Counted from the stretch's first letter, positions 1-9,090 are shown. The stretch is 64,000 nucleotides of DNA from Flavobacterium sp. YJ01 (GCF_029320955.1 NZ_CP119757.1:5208001-5272000); one strand, 5' to 3'. Notes: a model not told the origin generated them from the letters alone. Numbers and translations: made by a program.

Positions 1-1128
1 TTTGTTTTCCTGATAGTTCAGAAAGTTTACATCCAGCGATTTTTGCATTGAAGGGATTATTTTTGTTTCGAGTCCCTGGATTCTTTTTTGCATGGTCAGT
101 ATTTCATATTGCATACCATATAACATACCCTGGGTTTCCTGCAGCATGGCGGATTTCTCTTTCTCCATTGCCTGTACATTATATTGCATTGCTTTAACAT
201 CTGATTTATACATTTTTGATGACCATGGAGCAATAGGAATAGACATCATTGCCATTACCGAATAGGCTTTGGGCATCATTTTATCGAAAGAATTCATGTG
301 GTCAAACTGGATTTTAAAAGAGGGATTTTTCTCCGCTTTCATCGCCTGAATACTGAGCTGCATCGATTCAATTCCCGCATCCATCTTTTTAATATCTCCC
401 CGCACAGCAGCAAGACTTGTGGTGTCGTGCAAAGCAGGGTTGAAGACAGGAGTAATACTTGTGTCGATTGAAAAATCAGCATTGCCAGGCTGGTTCATCA
501 AGCTGTTGAGCCATGCTCTTGCTTTTGCGATTTCACCTTCCTGCATGCGGATCATATTTTTGTTCTCTTCAATCCTTGCGTCAATCTTGTATACATTACC
601 CAATTGCGACTGATTGTAAGGATAGCGTACTTCCTCAATCTTTTTCATGGTCAACATTATCTTTTCGTTCTGATCCAAAACTTTCATTCGCTCTTCGGCT
701 ACCATCCAGCTGTAGTAGAGCTGTTTGGCCTGCGCTTTATAGTCGTTAAGGGTAACGGTCCGCGTAGCGTTCTCAATATTTCCTTGGGACTGGATAAATT
801 TTTTCTTCTTGTTTAGCTTTCCTATATTGGGGATATCTTGTTCAACTCTGAACATTAAAGATCCTTTGTCGCGGTCATCCATAACTTCCTGAAAAGGATA
901 GGGTGTCATAAATGTCCCAACACCCACCATTGGTGCCATCCATGCCGTTGCGGCATCAGCACTATATTTGTACCCTTCAGCCTTTAGGCTATAGCTTTGC
1001 AGGAGCACGTTTTTTTTATCAATCCTGTGAAGGATTGTATCAAGAGACAAGACCTGTTGGGTCTGGCTCAATAGCTGTAATGGCAGTAAAAGCAATAGTA
1101 CTGCCAGTATTTTAATGTTTGACATCAT
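1..1128 (-). CDS. TolC-family outer-membrane efflux protein, 3' part outside window
   Basis: The frame is open from an ATG at 1128 (a second ATG lies at 1123) to the left window edge, so the C-terminus is missing. The N-terminus has a signal peptide (MMSNIKILAVLLLLLPLQ, then LLSQ). The visible part is rich in Gln, Lys and Met and is predicted mostly helical, with long stretches such as TMKKIEEVRYP and YGMQYEILTMQKRI, as expected for the helical barrel of TolC/CusC-like proteins. It overlaps the end of the CusA C-terminal half by 17 nt, so it is translated with the pump. It would form the outer-membrane exit duct of the tripartite metal efflux system. The adaptor (CusB) is not in the window and probably follows to the left. 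Family call is firm; the transported metal (Cu/Ag) is inferred from neighbours. Confidence 0.85.
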   Translation of the reverse strand, partial: MMSNIKILAVLLLLLPLQLLSQTQQVLSLDTILHRIDKKNVLLQSYSLKAEGYKYSADAATAWMAPMVGVGTFMTPYPFQEVMDDRDKGSLMFRVEQDIPNIGKLNKKKKFIQSQGNIENATRTVTLNDYKAQAKQLYYSWMVAEERMKVLDQNEKIMLTMKKIEEVRYPYNQSQLGNVYKIDARIEENKNMIRMQEGEIAKARAWLNSLMNQPGNADFSIDTSITPVFNPALHDTTSLAAVRGDIKKMDAGIESMQLSIQAMKAEKNPSFKIQFDHMNSFDKMMPKAYSVMAMMSIPIAPWSSKMYKSDVKAMQYNVQAMEKEKSAMLQETQGMLYGMQYEILTMQKRIQGLETKIIPSMQKSLDVNFLNYQENK

Positions 1129-3046
1129 GTACTTCAAGTTTGCCATATTTTCGTAATTCATATTCTTTAGACATTAGGAAAATAAGCGGGGTTACTAATA
1201 AGATATGTACGGCAGAGGTAAATACGCCGCCAATCATAGGCAATACGATTGGTTTCATTACATCCATTCCGACACCATTGGACCAAAGGACAGGCACTAA
1301 TCCAAATAATGAGACACAGACGGTCATTAGTTTTGGGCGTAATCTCTTTGCGGCGCCGTGTACCACATATTCTCTGAGATCGTCTTTAGTAATGGTTTCT
1401 CTTGAATTACCTTTGGCCTTGATAAGCTGCTCCATTGCATCATTGAGATAGATAACCATCACAATTCCGGTTTCCACGGCAATACCAAACAAGGCTATAA
1501 AACCTACAGCTACTGCCACTGATAGATTGACATCCCAGAAAAAAATTATATAGGCACCTCCAATCAAAGCAAAAGGCACTGTTATAAGACTTAAGAAGGC
1601 TTCTCTAAGGGAATTAAAGGCAAAATAGAGGGAGAAGAAAATAATAAGCAATACTATCGGTGCAATGATTTTAAGGGTCTTTTCTCCGCTGATCAGGTTC
1701 TCATATTGTCCGCTCCATTCTATAAAGTACCCTTCGGGAAGTATATTTTTGGCACTTTCTAATTTTTTCATAGCTTCCTGTACGGTTCCCCCCATATCAC
1801 GATCACGTATGTTGAACATGACTGCCCCGCGAAGGAGTGCATTTTCTGAACTAATCATTGGAGGGCCATCTACGAATTTAATATCGGCAACAGAAGATAG
1901 GGGCACCTCTCCAAAGGTTGGAGACTGCAGGGGAATGCGTTTAATGCGTTCTACGCTATTTCTATAGTCCTGTGCCATACGAACGCTTATTGAAAATCGT
2001 CTTCGTCCTTCAACGGTATTGCCGATGGACGCTCCTCCTAAGGCAAATTCCACGGTTTGGTTTACGTCATCTACAGTGAGTCCATAACGGGCCAGTTCGG
2101 AACGATTGACATCAACATCCAGGTATTTGCCACCAGTAATAGGATCCACAAATAAGTCAGACACTCCAGGGGTTCCCTCTAAAGCCATTTTTACTCTTTC
2201 TGATACTCGCGCAATGGTATCGAGATTTTGACCGTAGACTTTAATACCCACGTCGGTACGAATTCCTGTAGCGAGCATATTGATACGGTTGATGATAGGC
2301 TGTGTCCAACCGTTTACCACACCCGGGATCTGCAGTTTGGTATCGAGTTCCTTAATAATGTCTTTTTTGTCTATTCCTTTACGCCATTCTGATTTTGGTT
2401 TTAGCATGATAATGGTCTCAATCATGCTCATTGGGGAATTATCGGTAGCTGTATTAGCCCGTCCGGCTTTGCCTAAAACACTTTCTACTTCGGGAACTGA
2501 TTTTATTATTTTATCCTGTACCTGCAAGATGCGTTTGATTTCTCCATTGGATACATCAGGCAGGGTAACAGGCATAAATAAAATGCTCTGCTCATCCAGT
2601 GGGGGCATGAACTCTGTTCCCAGCCGCATCAATAATGGAATGGAAATCAATAACGCCAAAATATTAACCGTAAGGGTTGTTTTTCTCCATTTTAGGACCC
2701 AGCGTATGATAGGCTCATAACCTTTTTCCAAAAAACGATTTACGGGATGTGCATCAGTTGGACGGAATTTCCCTTTCATAAAAAAAGAGATCAGTACCGG
2801 AGCTAATGTAAGTACCAACAAGGCATCCACAATCAGTATGAAAGTTTTTGTATAAGCCAAGGGATGGAATAGCTTTCCTTCCTGTCCGGTAAGCATAAAT
2901 ACAGGCAGGAAAGAAGTAATTATAATTATGGTGGCAAAGAATACCCCGCGAGAAACCTGCTTGCTGCTTTTCTCAATTACTTTAAGCCTTTCCTCTTCGG
3001 ATATCCACTGTGTTTTTTTGCGAAATATATTTTTAATTCTTTTCAT
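1112..3046 (-). CDS. cusA: CusA/CzcA-family RND metal pump, C-terminal half (TM5-TM12)
   Basis: About 644 residues from the start MKRIKNIF. It covers the rest of an RND pump: TM5 (near VSRGVFFATIIIITSFLPVF), TM6 (LIVDALLVLTLAPVLISFF), TM7, the second large periplasmic loop (GTEFMPPLDEQSILFMPV, then GIRTDVGIKVYGQNLD) and TM8-TM12 (AVGFIALFGIAVETGIVM, RLRPKLMT). The open frame extends upstream to an ATG at 3121, but those 25 residues do not resemble the family. The ATG at 3046 overlaps the stop of the N-terminal half by 14 nt, which suggests coupled translation of two polypeptides. The alternative is a single-base frameshift that broke one gene. Together the two halves have the usual length of a CusA protein (about 1040-1080 residues). 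The cut falls in the cytoplasmic loop between TM4 and TM5, where a split could be tolerated. Confidence 0.88.
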   Translation of the reverse strand: MKRIKNIFRKKTQWISEEERLKVIEKSSKQVSRGVFFATIIIITSFLPVFMLTGQEGKLFHPLAYTKTFILIVDALLVLTLAPVLISFFMKGKFRPTDAHPVNRFLEKGYEPIIRWVLKWRKTTLTVNILALLISIPLLMRLGTEFMPPLDEQSILFMPVTLPDVSNGEIKRILQVQDKIIKSVPEVESVLGKAGRANTATDNSPMSMIETIIMLKPKSEWRKGIDKKDIIKELDTKLQIPGVVNGWTQPIINRINMLATGIRTDVGIKVYGQNLDTIARVSERVKMALEGTPGVSDLFVDPITGGKYLDVDVNRSELARYGLTVDDVNQTVEFALGGASIGNTVEGRRRFSISVRMAQDYRNSVERIKRIPLQSPTFGEVPLSSVADIKFVDGPPMISSENALLRGAVMFNIRDRDMGGTVQEAMKKLESAKNILPEGYFIEWSGQYENLISGEKTLKIIAPIVLLIIFFSLYFAFNSLREAFLSLITVPFALIGGAYIIFFWDVNLSVAVAVGFIALFGIAVETGIVMVIYLNDAMEQLIKAKGNSRETITKDDLREYVVHGAAKRLRPKLMTVCVSLFGLVPVLWSNGVGMDVMKPIVLPMIGGVFTSAVHILLVTPLIFLMSKEYELRKYGKLEVHDVKH

Positions 3047-4343
3047 CAGAGTTTGTTTCAGTTTTTTGTTCGGATTCCCATTGTGCATACCGTTGTGAGA
3101 GATGCTGGTAGGCATTTTCACTCATAATAATACCGTTGTCAACTATTACCCCAATGGCAAGTGCGATACCGGTAAGGGACATGATATTGGAGGATATTCC
3201 AAAGGCATTTAGAAGTATGAAACTCGCGGCAATTGTAATTGGGATCTGGATTATGATACTTAATGCGCTGCGCCAATGGAAAAGAAAAATAATAACGATA
3301 AGCGAAACCACAATCATCTCTTCAATTAAGGTGCGCTTAACCGAATCAATAGACTCTTTGATCAGATGCCCTCGGTCATATACAATATTGAATTTTACCC
3401 CTTTAGGAAGCCCTTTTGCGACTTCTTTCATCTTTTCTTTCACATTATCAATAACGGCATCGGCGTTTTCACCGTAACGCATCACGACGATGCCTCCAAC
3501 AGCTTCGCCTGTACCATTATGATCAAAGATTCCCAATCGGGTTTCTCCGCTCATCTGGACTGTTCCTATATCGCTGACTTTTATAGGGATACCATTCTGG
3601 TTTTTCAGTGGAATATCCTCAATTTCTTTTATGGATTTCAGATAACCGGATGTCTTAATGATATAGCCAATATCACTCATGTCGAATTTTCTTCCGCCGC
3701 TTTCGTTATTATTGGCTCGTACGGCGCTTATAACCTCAGGGACAGACAGCTTATAATATAGCAGTTTGTTTGGATCAATGGTAACCTGGTATTCTTTTTG
3801 AAATCCTCCAAAAGAAGCAATTTCACTTACTCCGGGGACATTTTGCAAAGCAAATTTGACATACCAGTCCTGCAGTGCCCTTTGTTCGCCAAGGTCAATG
3901 CCGGGAGCGTCCAAAGTATACCAGAGTATATGGCCAACTCCGGTTCCATCGGGTCCCAATTGCGGTGCAACTCCTTTGGGCAGGGTGCTGCTAATTGTAC
4001 TGAGCCTTTCCAGTACTCTTGATCTTGCCCAGTATACATCAACATCATCCTCAAAAATGACATAGATAAAACTCATTCCAAACATGGAAGCAGCCCTTAC
4101 ATATTTAATTTTAGGCAATCCCTGAAGGTTGGTAACCAAGGGATAGGTGATCTGGTCTTCAACGAGCTGTGGAGCACGTCCCATCCATTCTGTAAAAACG
4201 ATTACCTGATTTTCAGATAGATCTGGAATAGCATCAATAGGATTTTTTTGAATAGAGATAATACCCCAAACAAATATTCCTGCTGATAATAGTAATATGA
4301 TGAAACGGTTGCGCAGGGACCATTCTATTAATTTGTGTACCAT
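3033..4343 (-). CDS. cusA: CusA/CzcA-family RND metal pump, N-terminal half (TM1-TM4)
   Basis: 436 residues. It holds TM1 (FIILLLSAGIFVWGIISI), the conserved PIDAIPDLSENQVIVFTEW stretch, the first periplasmic porter loop, TM2-TM3 (MIVVSLIVIIFLFHW, IIIQIPITIAASFILL) and TM4 with the proton-relay segment GIALAIGVIVDNGIIMSENA. The TM4 Asp expected in CusA-type pumps is present. The protein then leaves the family and ends ...NSDEKN, and the rest of the pump continues in another frame. Reading from this frame into the next one requires a +1 shift. It starts 4 nt downstream of the haem-binding gene, so it belongs to the same operon. The subfamily context (DUF3347, heavy-metal-binding domain, CxxCH protein) points to Cu/Ag export, not Zn. 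Confidence 0.9.
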   Translation of the reverse strand: MVHKLIEWSLRNRFIILLLSAGIFVWGIISIQKNPIDAIPDLSENQVIVFTEWMGRAPQLVEDQITYPLVTNLQGLPKIKYVRAASMFGMSFIYVIFEDDVDVYWARSRVLERLSTISSTLPKGVAPQLGPDGTGVGHILWYTLDAPGIDLGEQRALQDWYVKFALQNVPGVSEIASFGGFQKEYQVTIDPNKLLYYKLSVPEVISAVRANNNESGGRKFDMSDIGYIIKTSGYLKSIKEIEDIPLKNQNGIPIKVSDIGTVQMSGETRLGIFDHNGTGEAVGGIVVMRYGENADAVIDNVKEKMKEVAKGLPKGVKFNIVYDRGHLIKESIDSVKRTLIEEMIVVSLIVIIFLFHWRSALSIIIQIPITIAASFILLNAFGISSNIMSLTGIALAIGVIVDNGIIMSENAYQHLSQRYAQWESEQKTETNSDEKN

Positions 4344-4347
4344 AGAT

Positions 4348-4818
4348 TTAATTTATTTTTGAAAGACTATCACTTACTTTTTCAATCCAATTGAGTAGCT
4401 GTTCTTTCTGAACAGTATTCAGTACTGCATCTTTATGGATCAGCGTATAGGAAGCCAAAGGCATTTGATTGGCTTTTATCTGCTTGGCAATTCGGTCTAA
4501 TTTATTTTCCTGTTTTCGTTTCGAATAACTTCCCCATTGGCTGAAATTCAAATTTTCTTTTCCTTCCTTGATATGTCCTTCCATAAAGGTACGTGCCGGC
4601 TGGATGTAGGAGTACCATGGATATTGCGTGTTGCTGCTGTGACAATCGTAACAAGAAGTCTTAAGAATCGTTTGTATATTTTTGGGAATGGGATAGACTT
4701 TTGAAATGTGAATTGGTAAAACCTGCCCGTAATCGGAATTGCGGGCAGGCTGATACAATTGCATCAGTAGAAAAATAATTAACCCAATAAAAAGAATCTT
4801 TCTGATGAACCGTTTCAT
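4348..4818 (-). CDS. Haem-binding domain protein (CxxCH)
   Basis: 156 residues with one N-terminal membrane segment or signal anchor (KILFIGLIIFLLMQL). A single cytochrome-c-type haem motif, CYDCH, follows near residue 56, in the context ILKTSCYDCHSSNTQYPWY. That context is typical of the Bacteroidota haem_bd family (DUF-type mono-haem periplasmic proteins). It is predicted to sit in the inner membrane with the haem domain facing the periplasm. Its job in metal resistance is not established; a redox role toward Cu(I)/Cu(II) is possible. The gene is packed between a DUF3347 gene (1 nt gap) and cusA (4 nt gap), so it is cotranscribed with them. Confidence 0.82.
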   Translation of the reverse strand: MKRFIRKILFIGLIIFLLMQLYQPARNSDYGQVLPIHISKVYPIPKNIQTILKTSCYDCHSSNTQYPWYSYIQPARTFMEGHIKEGKENLNFSQWGSYSKRKQENKLDRIAKQIKANQMPLASYTLIHKDAVLNTVQKEQLLNWIEKVSDSLSKIN

Positions 4819-4819
4819 T

Positions 4820-5332
4820 TTACAATTGTTTTTTCATTGAACCGCAGGTAAGCATTTTAGAACCATAGTAAGGGTTTTTTATCTCTTTTGTTTCACTGAT
4901 CCAGATAGCTCCTTTTCCACCATCATACATAGGGCAAGAATCCTGATATAGTGTTTTTGCAGCTCCAAAAGTTTTGATCAAATCATTTATGTCTTTACTC
5001 AATAGAGCGAAATGCTCTCTTTGATGCTCAATATTACCGCCATTGGCCCCAATATGTTCTGCATGCTCTTTGGCATCGTCAGCTATATCAAGATATTCAG
5101 CTTTGGATTTTGGATTTATCGATTTTACATTTGTGGTTTTGAAAGCCGAATACAGTGCCTTGCCAGCTTTAGCGGCCCCGTTGCTGTCATCTTTTGCGAG
5201 TGCATTTTTTAACGCTAAATAATCTGCAACAATTTGCTGAGTTGAAAATTTTGCTTCTGTTTTTTTGCTTTGCGCATTGCCAGAAACCATTACGCATACC
5301 ATTAATATGGCTGAAAGAATTGTATTTTTCAT
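4820..5332 (-). CDS. DUF3347 periplasmic protein
   Basis: 170 residues with a signal peptide (ILSAILMVCVMVSGNAQ). The remainder is a DUF3347 domain: a helical core (QIVADYLALKNALAKDD), a conserved EYLDIADDAKEHAEHIG stretch and a C-terminal Cys pair in the contexts QDSCPMYDGGKGAIW and MLTCGSMKK. The last 130 residues are almost the same as those of the lipoprotein gene at 5572-6264, so one copy arose by duplication. DUF3347 proteins in Bacteroidota usually sit with copper efflux genes; the Cys, Met and His residues suggest metal binding, but this is inference. It is the first gene of the close-packed 5332-to-1 run. Confidence 0.85.
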   Translation of the reverse strand: MKNTILSAILMVCVMVSGNAQSKKTEAKFSTQQIVADYLALKNALAKDDSNGAAKAGKALYSAFKTTNVKSINPKSKAEYLDIADDAKEHAEHIGANGGNIEHQREHFALLSKDINDLIKTFGAAKTLYQDSCPMYDGGKGAIWISETKEIKNPYYGSKMLTCGSMKKQL

Positions 5333-5571
5333 TTTAATTATATTTTAAATTGTTTAAAAAATAGGTTGCTATTGATTTTTTTTCTAAATATCTATTGGAC
5401 TGTCTACACAATAAACACATGGGAAATAAGTGAATATTCAGCAAAGAGTATCGCACGGCGTAGTCTAAAAAAATTAGATACATTTCAATAAATTATGAAC
5501 ATCATTAGTCACGAGAAAATTGAGTGGTCATTATGTAAACAGCCCGATAAATTTATTAGTACTTAGCTGTA

Positions 5572-6264
5572 CTATAGTTCTTTTTTCATAGAACCACAGG
5601 TTAACATTTTTTTTCCTTGATATGGGTTTTTGATCTCCTTGGTTTCGCTTATCCAAATAGCTCCTTTTCCGCCATCATACATAGGACAAAAGTCCTGATA
5701 CAATTTTTGTTCTGATTTGAAAGATTTTATCAAATCATTCATGTCTTTACTTAACACGGCAAAATGCTCTCTCTGGTGTTCAATATTTCCGCCGTTAGCT
5801 CCAATATGTTCTGCGTGTTCTTTGGCATCATCAGCAATATCAAGATATTCTGCTTTTAATTTCGCATCTATCGAATTGGGATTTACACTGTTAAAAACTG
5901 CATATAATGCCTTGCCTGCATCTGCAGCTCCTTTTGTATCATCTTTGGTTAATGCATTTTTTAGGGACAGATAATTACTCACGATTTCGTTTATAGAAAA
6001 TGTTCCTTGAGCAGTCTGGGCTGTTTCTACTTCTGCACTTTTTCCGGCCGTTTCCTTTACTGGCTCGGTTAATTCCATTCCGCATTTGGAACATTTGTCT
6101 CCTTTTTTTCCTGTAATTTCAGGATGCATGGAACAGGCATACAATTGCGAGTCATTCTGAGCTGTCCCGGAAGCCGCTTCAGGAGCTGCAGTTTCTTTGT
6201 TTTTTGAATTACAAGCTGTAAGTACAATTGCCATTACAAGGGTTGAGAAAATTAGTTTTTTCAT
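5572..6264 (-). CDS. Lipoprotein with heavy-metal-binding domain and DUF3347
   Basis: 230 residues. The signal peptide ends in a lipobox (LTACNSK), so it should be a membrane-anchored lipoprotein. Residues about 40-70 form a small heavy-metal-binding domain (YACSMHPEITGKKGDKCSKC, then GMEL), as found at the N-terminus of many CusB adaptors and copper ATPases. A DUF3347 domain follows, nearly identical to that of the gene at 4820-5332. A 239-nt gap separates it from that gene and may hold a second promoter. Probable role is periplasmic copper binding or delivery to the efflux system. Confidence 0.85.
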   Translation of the reverse strand: MKKLIFSTLVMAIVLTACNSKNKETAAPEAASGTAQNDSQLYACSMHPEITGKKGDKCSKCGMELTEPVKETAGKSAEVETAQTAQGTFSINEIVSNYLSLKNALTKDDTKGAADAGKALYAVFNSVNPNSIDAKLKAEYLDIADDAKEHAEHIGANGGNIEHQREHFAVLSKDMNDLIKSFKSEQKLYQDFCPMYDGGKGAIWISETKEIKNPYQGKKMLTCGSMKKEL

Positions 6265-6395
6265 TTTTTTTAGTTTTTATCTCTAATGAATGTTTTTTTG
6301 TCTAACATTCCTTTGTTTGAGTGTTATAAGAATTATTCTTTTTTTGATTGCAAATCCAATCTCTATTTTGCCTTTTAAATGCCTTTATATCAGAT

Positions 6396-7466
6396 TTATA
6401 TTTTCAGCACCAATCCGTTGGGTTTTCTACCGACATTAATCGTTTTAGAGACCGTATGGTTTGATACATTAACAACAGAGACCGTATTGGCGGTCTGATT
6501 GGTCACATAGGCAGTATTTCCATCTGCTGTAAATGTTATAGCATGTGCACCGGCACCAGTAGTGAATACACCTCCATGAACCCACATCATCTTAGTCTGG
6601 TCCCAGGTCCAATAATGGACTTTTGCATTGACAGGATCACTTACCCAAAGTTCTTTCTTATTTCCATTGTGAGACGCTATTCCAGGCATAAATCCTAGAT
6701 CAATGGTTTGGCCTACGGCATCGGTTGCCACATTGATTACCGAGATAGATTGCCCGTCTTCATTATCAACATACATTCTGGCGTCAGTTCCTGTCCAGGC
6801 ACCCACAGGGTTTTTTCCCACAGCAACTGTGGCTGTAACCTGCTTGGTTGCGGTATTTATAACTGACACAGTATTGTCATCTCCATTAGCAATATAAGCC
6901 TTAGTCCCATCAGAAGAAAAGGTAAGCTCAGCGGGCATCATGCCAACTGCAATGGTGCTTTTCAATGCGTATGTTAAGGCGTCATAAACCAGAACTTTTC
7001 CATTGATGTCCATTTGCGGCACCCAGATTTCTGAACCATTTGGGCTGTATATTGTGTTGTGGTTCATCATTGGCAGGCTGATATTTTTTACTGTTGCCCC
7101 ACTGGCTGGGTCAATTACAAGGAGTTTACCTGTCATTCCTCCCATACCTGCGGTATGGCCTGCAGAGAAGTCCATTCCGGGTACACCGATAGCCAGATGA
7201 TTGGAATGTAAAGAAATGTGGTGCGGCCACATGATCATATCGTTGCCGCTGCCCATTAGGCTTAAGGTTTCTGTAACTTCATTAGTTTCCAATTTGATTA
7301 CTGAAATTGTGCCGTCCTGACCATTGACCACATAAGCGGCAGGATAGTTTATATTCAGTTTTGGATCGGACATATTCATATCATCCATTTTACTGCAAGA
7401 AAACAGCGAAACGGTCCCTAAAATTAAAACTCCAAGCATTGAACTAACGGTTATTATATTTTTCAT
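6396..7466 (-). CDS. YVTN-type beta-propeller lipoprotein
   Basis: Start taken at the ATG at 7466, which gives a good lipoprotein signal (LILGTVSLFSCSKMDD); the frame stays open further upstream into the preceding gene's 3' end, but that part has no signal. About 356 residues. It contains repeated blades of the type AYIANGDDNTVSVINTATKQ, then VTATVAVGKNPVG, and AYVTNQTANTVSVVNVSNHT, characteristic of YVTN/surface-layer beta-propellers. Met-rich stretches (MDDMNMSD, GMGGMTGK) near the N-terminus suit copper binding. Its position between two DUF3347 genes suggests it is part of the periplasmic copper-handling set. Family is clear, precise role unknown. Confidence 0.82.
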   Translation of the reverse strand: MKNIITVSSMLGVLILGTVSLFSCSKMDDMNMSDPKLNINYPAAYVVNGQDGTISVIKLETNEVTETLSLMGSGNDMIMWPHHISLHSNHLAIGVPGMDFSAGHTAGMGGMTGKLLVIDPASGATVKNISLPMMNHNTIYSPNGSEIWVPQMDINGKVLVYDALTYALKSTIAVGMMPAELTFSSDGTKAYIANGDDNTVSVINTATKQVTATVAVGKNPVGAWTGTDARMYVDNEDGQSISVINVATDAVGQTIDLGFMPGIASHNGNKKELWVSDPVNAKVHYWTWDQTKMMWVHGGVFTTGAGAHAITFTADGNTAYVTNQTANTVSVVNVSNHTVSKTINVGRKPNGLVLKI

Positions 7467-7480
7467 TTTTTGATTTGGGA

Positions 7481-8332
7481 TTATTTGATTGTTTCTATAG
7501 TTGATCCACAGCTTAACATCTGTGAACCGTAATACGGATTCTTGATGCCGCTTTCTTTGCTGAGCCAATTCGCATCAACCATTGGACAATGATTATAATA
7601 AACCGGCTGCGGCTGATCAGCAGTTTTTATAAGATCGTACGTGTTTTTGGAAAGGCTTTTAAAGGATTCCCTTTGCTTTTTTACATCTTGGTTTTCAGAA
7701 ATATTTGTGGCATCTGAAGCTAAACTTTTCATTGCATTCATCCATGCAGTATGTTCTTTTGGCTTTAGGTTCTCCATTTTAATAGCATTGATTGCAGTAA
7801 GGAGCTCTTTAGATTTCAATGCGGCAGTTTTAGCATCTGTTTTCACCAAAGCATCTTTTACATCAAAGTAGCTGTCGAAAATTGCTTTAAAAGGACTGTT
7901 TTCTTGTGCATCTGCAGGAACTGCGGCTGTATGCTGTGAATGATCCATTTTACCCATATCCATTTCGGATTTTTTTATTGGAGCCGCCATATTTGTTCTT
8001 TCATATTGGCAGCATTGTGGAAGTTTTGCATAGGCGTCACCAGGAGCTAAGAACTGGTCGCTGTCATATCCTGCTAAGGCAATTCTTTTCAGGACTTCAT
8101 CCTGATTTGTTTTCTTCTCATCATAGGTAATAGCCGCTATTTTGGTGTTTTCATTCCAGTTTACCGAAGCGATATTTTTGATGTTTCCTGCTTTTTCAAT
8201 AGCAGTTTTGCACATTAAACAATTACCATAAATTTTTGCATTTATGTTTTTTGCATTTTTTATAGGTGCGCCAAACACTATGACTGACAGCAATAGAGTG
8301 ATTGCCATCAATCCTTTTTGAATTGATTTCAT
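7481..8332 (-). CDS. HMA-DUF3347 metal-binding secreted protein
   Basis: Start chosen at the ATG at 8332, where a signal peptide begins (KGLMAITLLLSVIVFGAP). About 283 residues. An HMA (MerP/copper chaperone-like) domain follows with the metal site NCLMCK (CxxC) and a beta-alpha fold ending ALAGYDSD. A Met/His-rich linker (MDMGKMDHSQH) leads into a DUF3347 domain ending NHCPMVDANWL...MLSCGS. This is the third DUF3347 gene in 4 kb, each with a different metal-binding addition. It ends 14 nt before the beta-propeller gene. Likely role: periplasmic copper capture and hand-over to the efflux pump. Confidence 0.83.
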   Translation of the reverse strand: MKSIQKGLMAITLLLSVIVFGAPIKNAKNINAKIYGNCLMCKTAIEKAGNIKNIASVNWNENTKIAAITYDEKKTNQDEVLKRIALAGYDSDQFLAPGDAYAKLPQCCQYERTNMAAPIKKSEMDMGKMDHSQHTAAVPADAQENSPFKAIFDSYFDVKDALVKTDAKTAALKSKELLTAINAIKMENLKPKEHTAWMNAMKSLASDATNISENQDVKKQRESFKSLSKNTYDLIKTADQPQPVYYNHCPMVDANWLSKESGIKNPYYGSQMLSCGSTIETIK

Positions 8333-8444
8333 TTTAAAATGTATTTGAAGTGAATATTGCTTTTGAGAAATAATTGCATACAAGAACTGTATAGAGAATT
8401 ATTCTACAAAAAGCGAAAAATAAAAAAATGAAGCAGTTAGGCTT

Positions 8445-8478
8445 CCTTTTTTGACACACGTATGGCTGTCAAAAAAGG
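8445..8478 (-). terminator. Hairpin between the Cys-rich gene and the HMA-DUF3347 gene
   Basis: A perfect 12-bp inverted repeat, CCTTTTTTGACA at 8445-8456 and TGTCAAAAAAGG at 8467-8478, with a 10-nt loop. It lies 4 nt after the stop codon of the Cys/His-rich gene, as expected for a terminator or an attenuator. If it stops transcription fully, the genes below need their own promoter in 8333-8444. Confidence 0.6.
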
Positions 8479-8481
8479 TAT

Positions 8482-8853
8482 TTAGCTTATTTTAGGGATA
8501 AGCCAGATAGTATAGAAACCAGAGAGAATGGAGGTTTCTGAACTGTGGAATTTTTGTTTTTTAGAAAAAACACTTATAGTGATGTTTTTAAAGTCAAGTT
8601 GGTTAAAGAAAGTAATTCCTCCGTTACAGATTGAGACACAACCGCATGACTTGTGCCCACATTTATGACCGCAGCAGCCATCATTATTTTTTTTGGAATG
8701 ACTGCCATCTTTCGAGCAGCAATCATTGTCATGATTTTTGGAAGCTTCTTTAGTATAAGAAATCTTTCCAGAAAGTTTTCCACAAGCAAAAGTAGCCATT
8801 GGCATCAAGAAGAAACCTAAGGTAATAATTACTATGATGTGGAATCTTTTCAT
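8482..8853 (-). CDS. Small Cys/His-rich secreted protein
   Basis: 123 residues. The signal peptide is MKRFHIIVIITLGFFLMPMA, with TFAC following. A central Cys/His/Asp/Lys-rich block (NDCCSKDG, GCCGHKCGHKSCGCVSIC) could bind soft metals such as Cu(I) or Ag(I). The C-terminal third is hydrophobic and ends SGFYTIWLIPKIS. I do not recognise a named family. On its coding strand a TATCTTTG box (plus-strand 8874-8881) lies 20 nt upstream and fits the -7 element TAnnTTTG, but no -33 TTG is in range. It is the first gene of the copper cluster and could be the most strongly induced one. Confidence 0.7.
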   Translation of the reverse strand: MKRFHIIVIITLGFFLMPMATFACGKLSGKISYTKEASKNHDNDCCSKDGSHSKKNNDGCCGHKCGHKSCGCVSICNGGITFFNQLDFKNITISVFSKKQKFHSSETSILSGFYTIWLIPKIS

Positions 8854-9090
8854 AAGACATGTAAAATCGTAAACAAAGATAATTATAAAAATATCTCTGT
8901 TTATAAATGAAATGTTAAAATTGTTATTTTTTCATAGTTTATTTAGAAATGGATTTTTCTTCCCCTGTTTAATAGTCTGCATTGAAGGCAGTACGCTATT
9001 GAACAGTAATTATTTTTTTTTGATTTGAACAATCTAAGAGGAAGATTGCTATAAATCAGCAAGGAAAATTTCAGTGTCTGAAATGTTATA

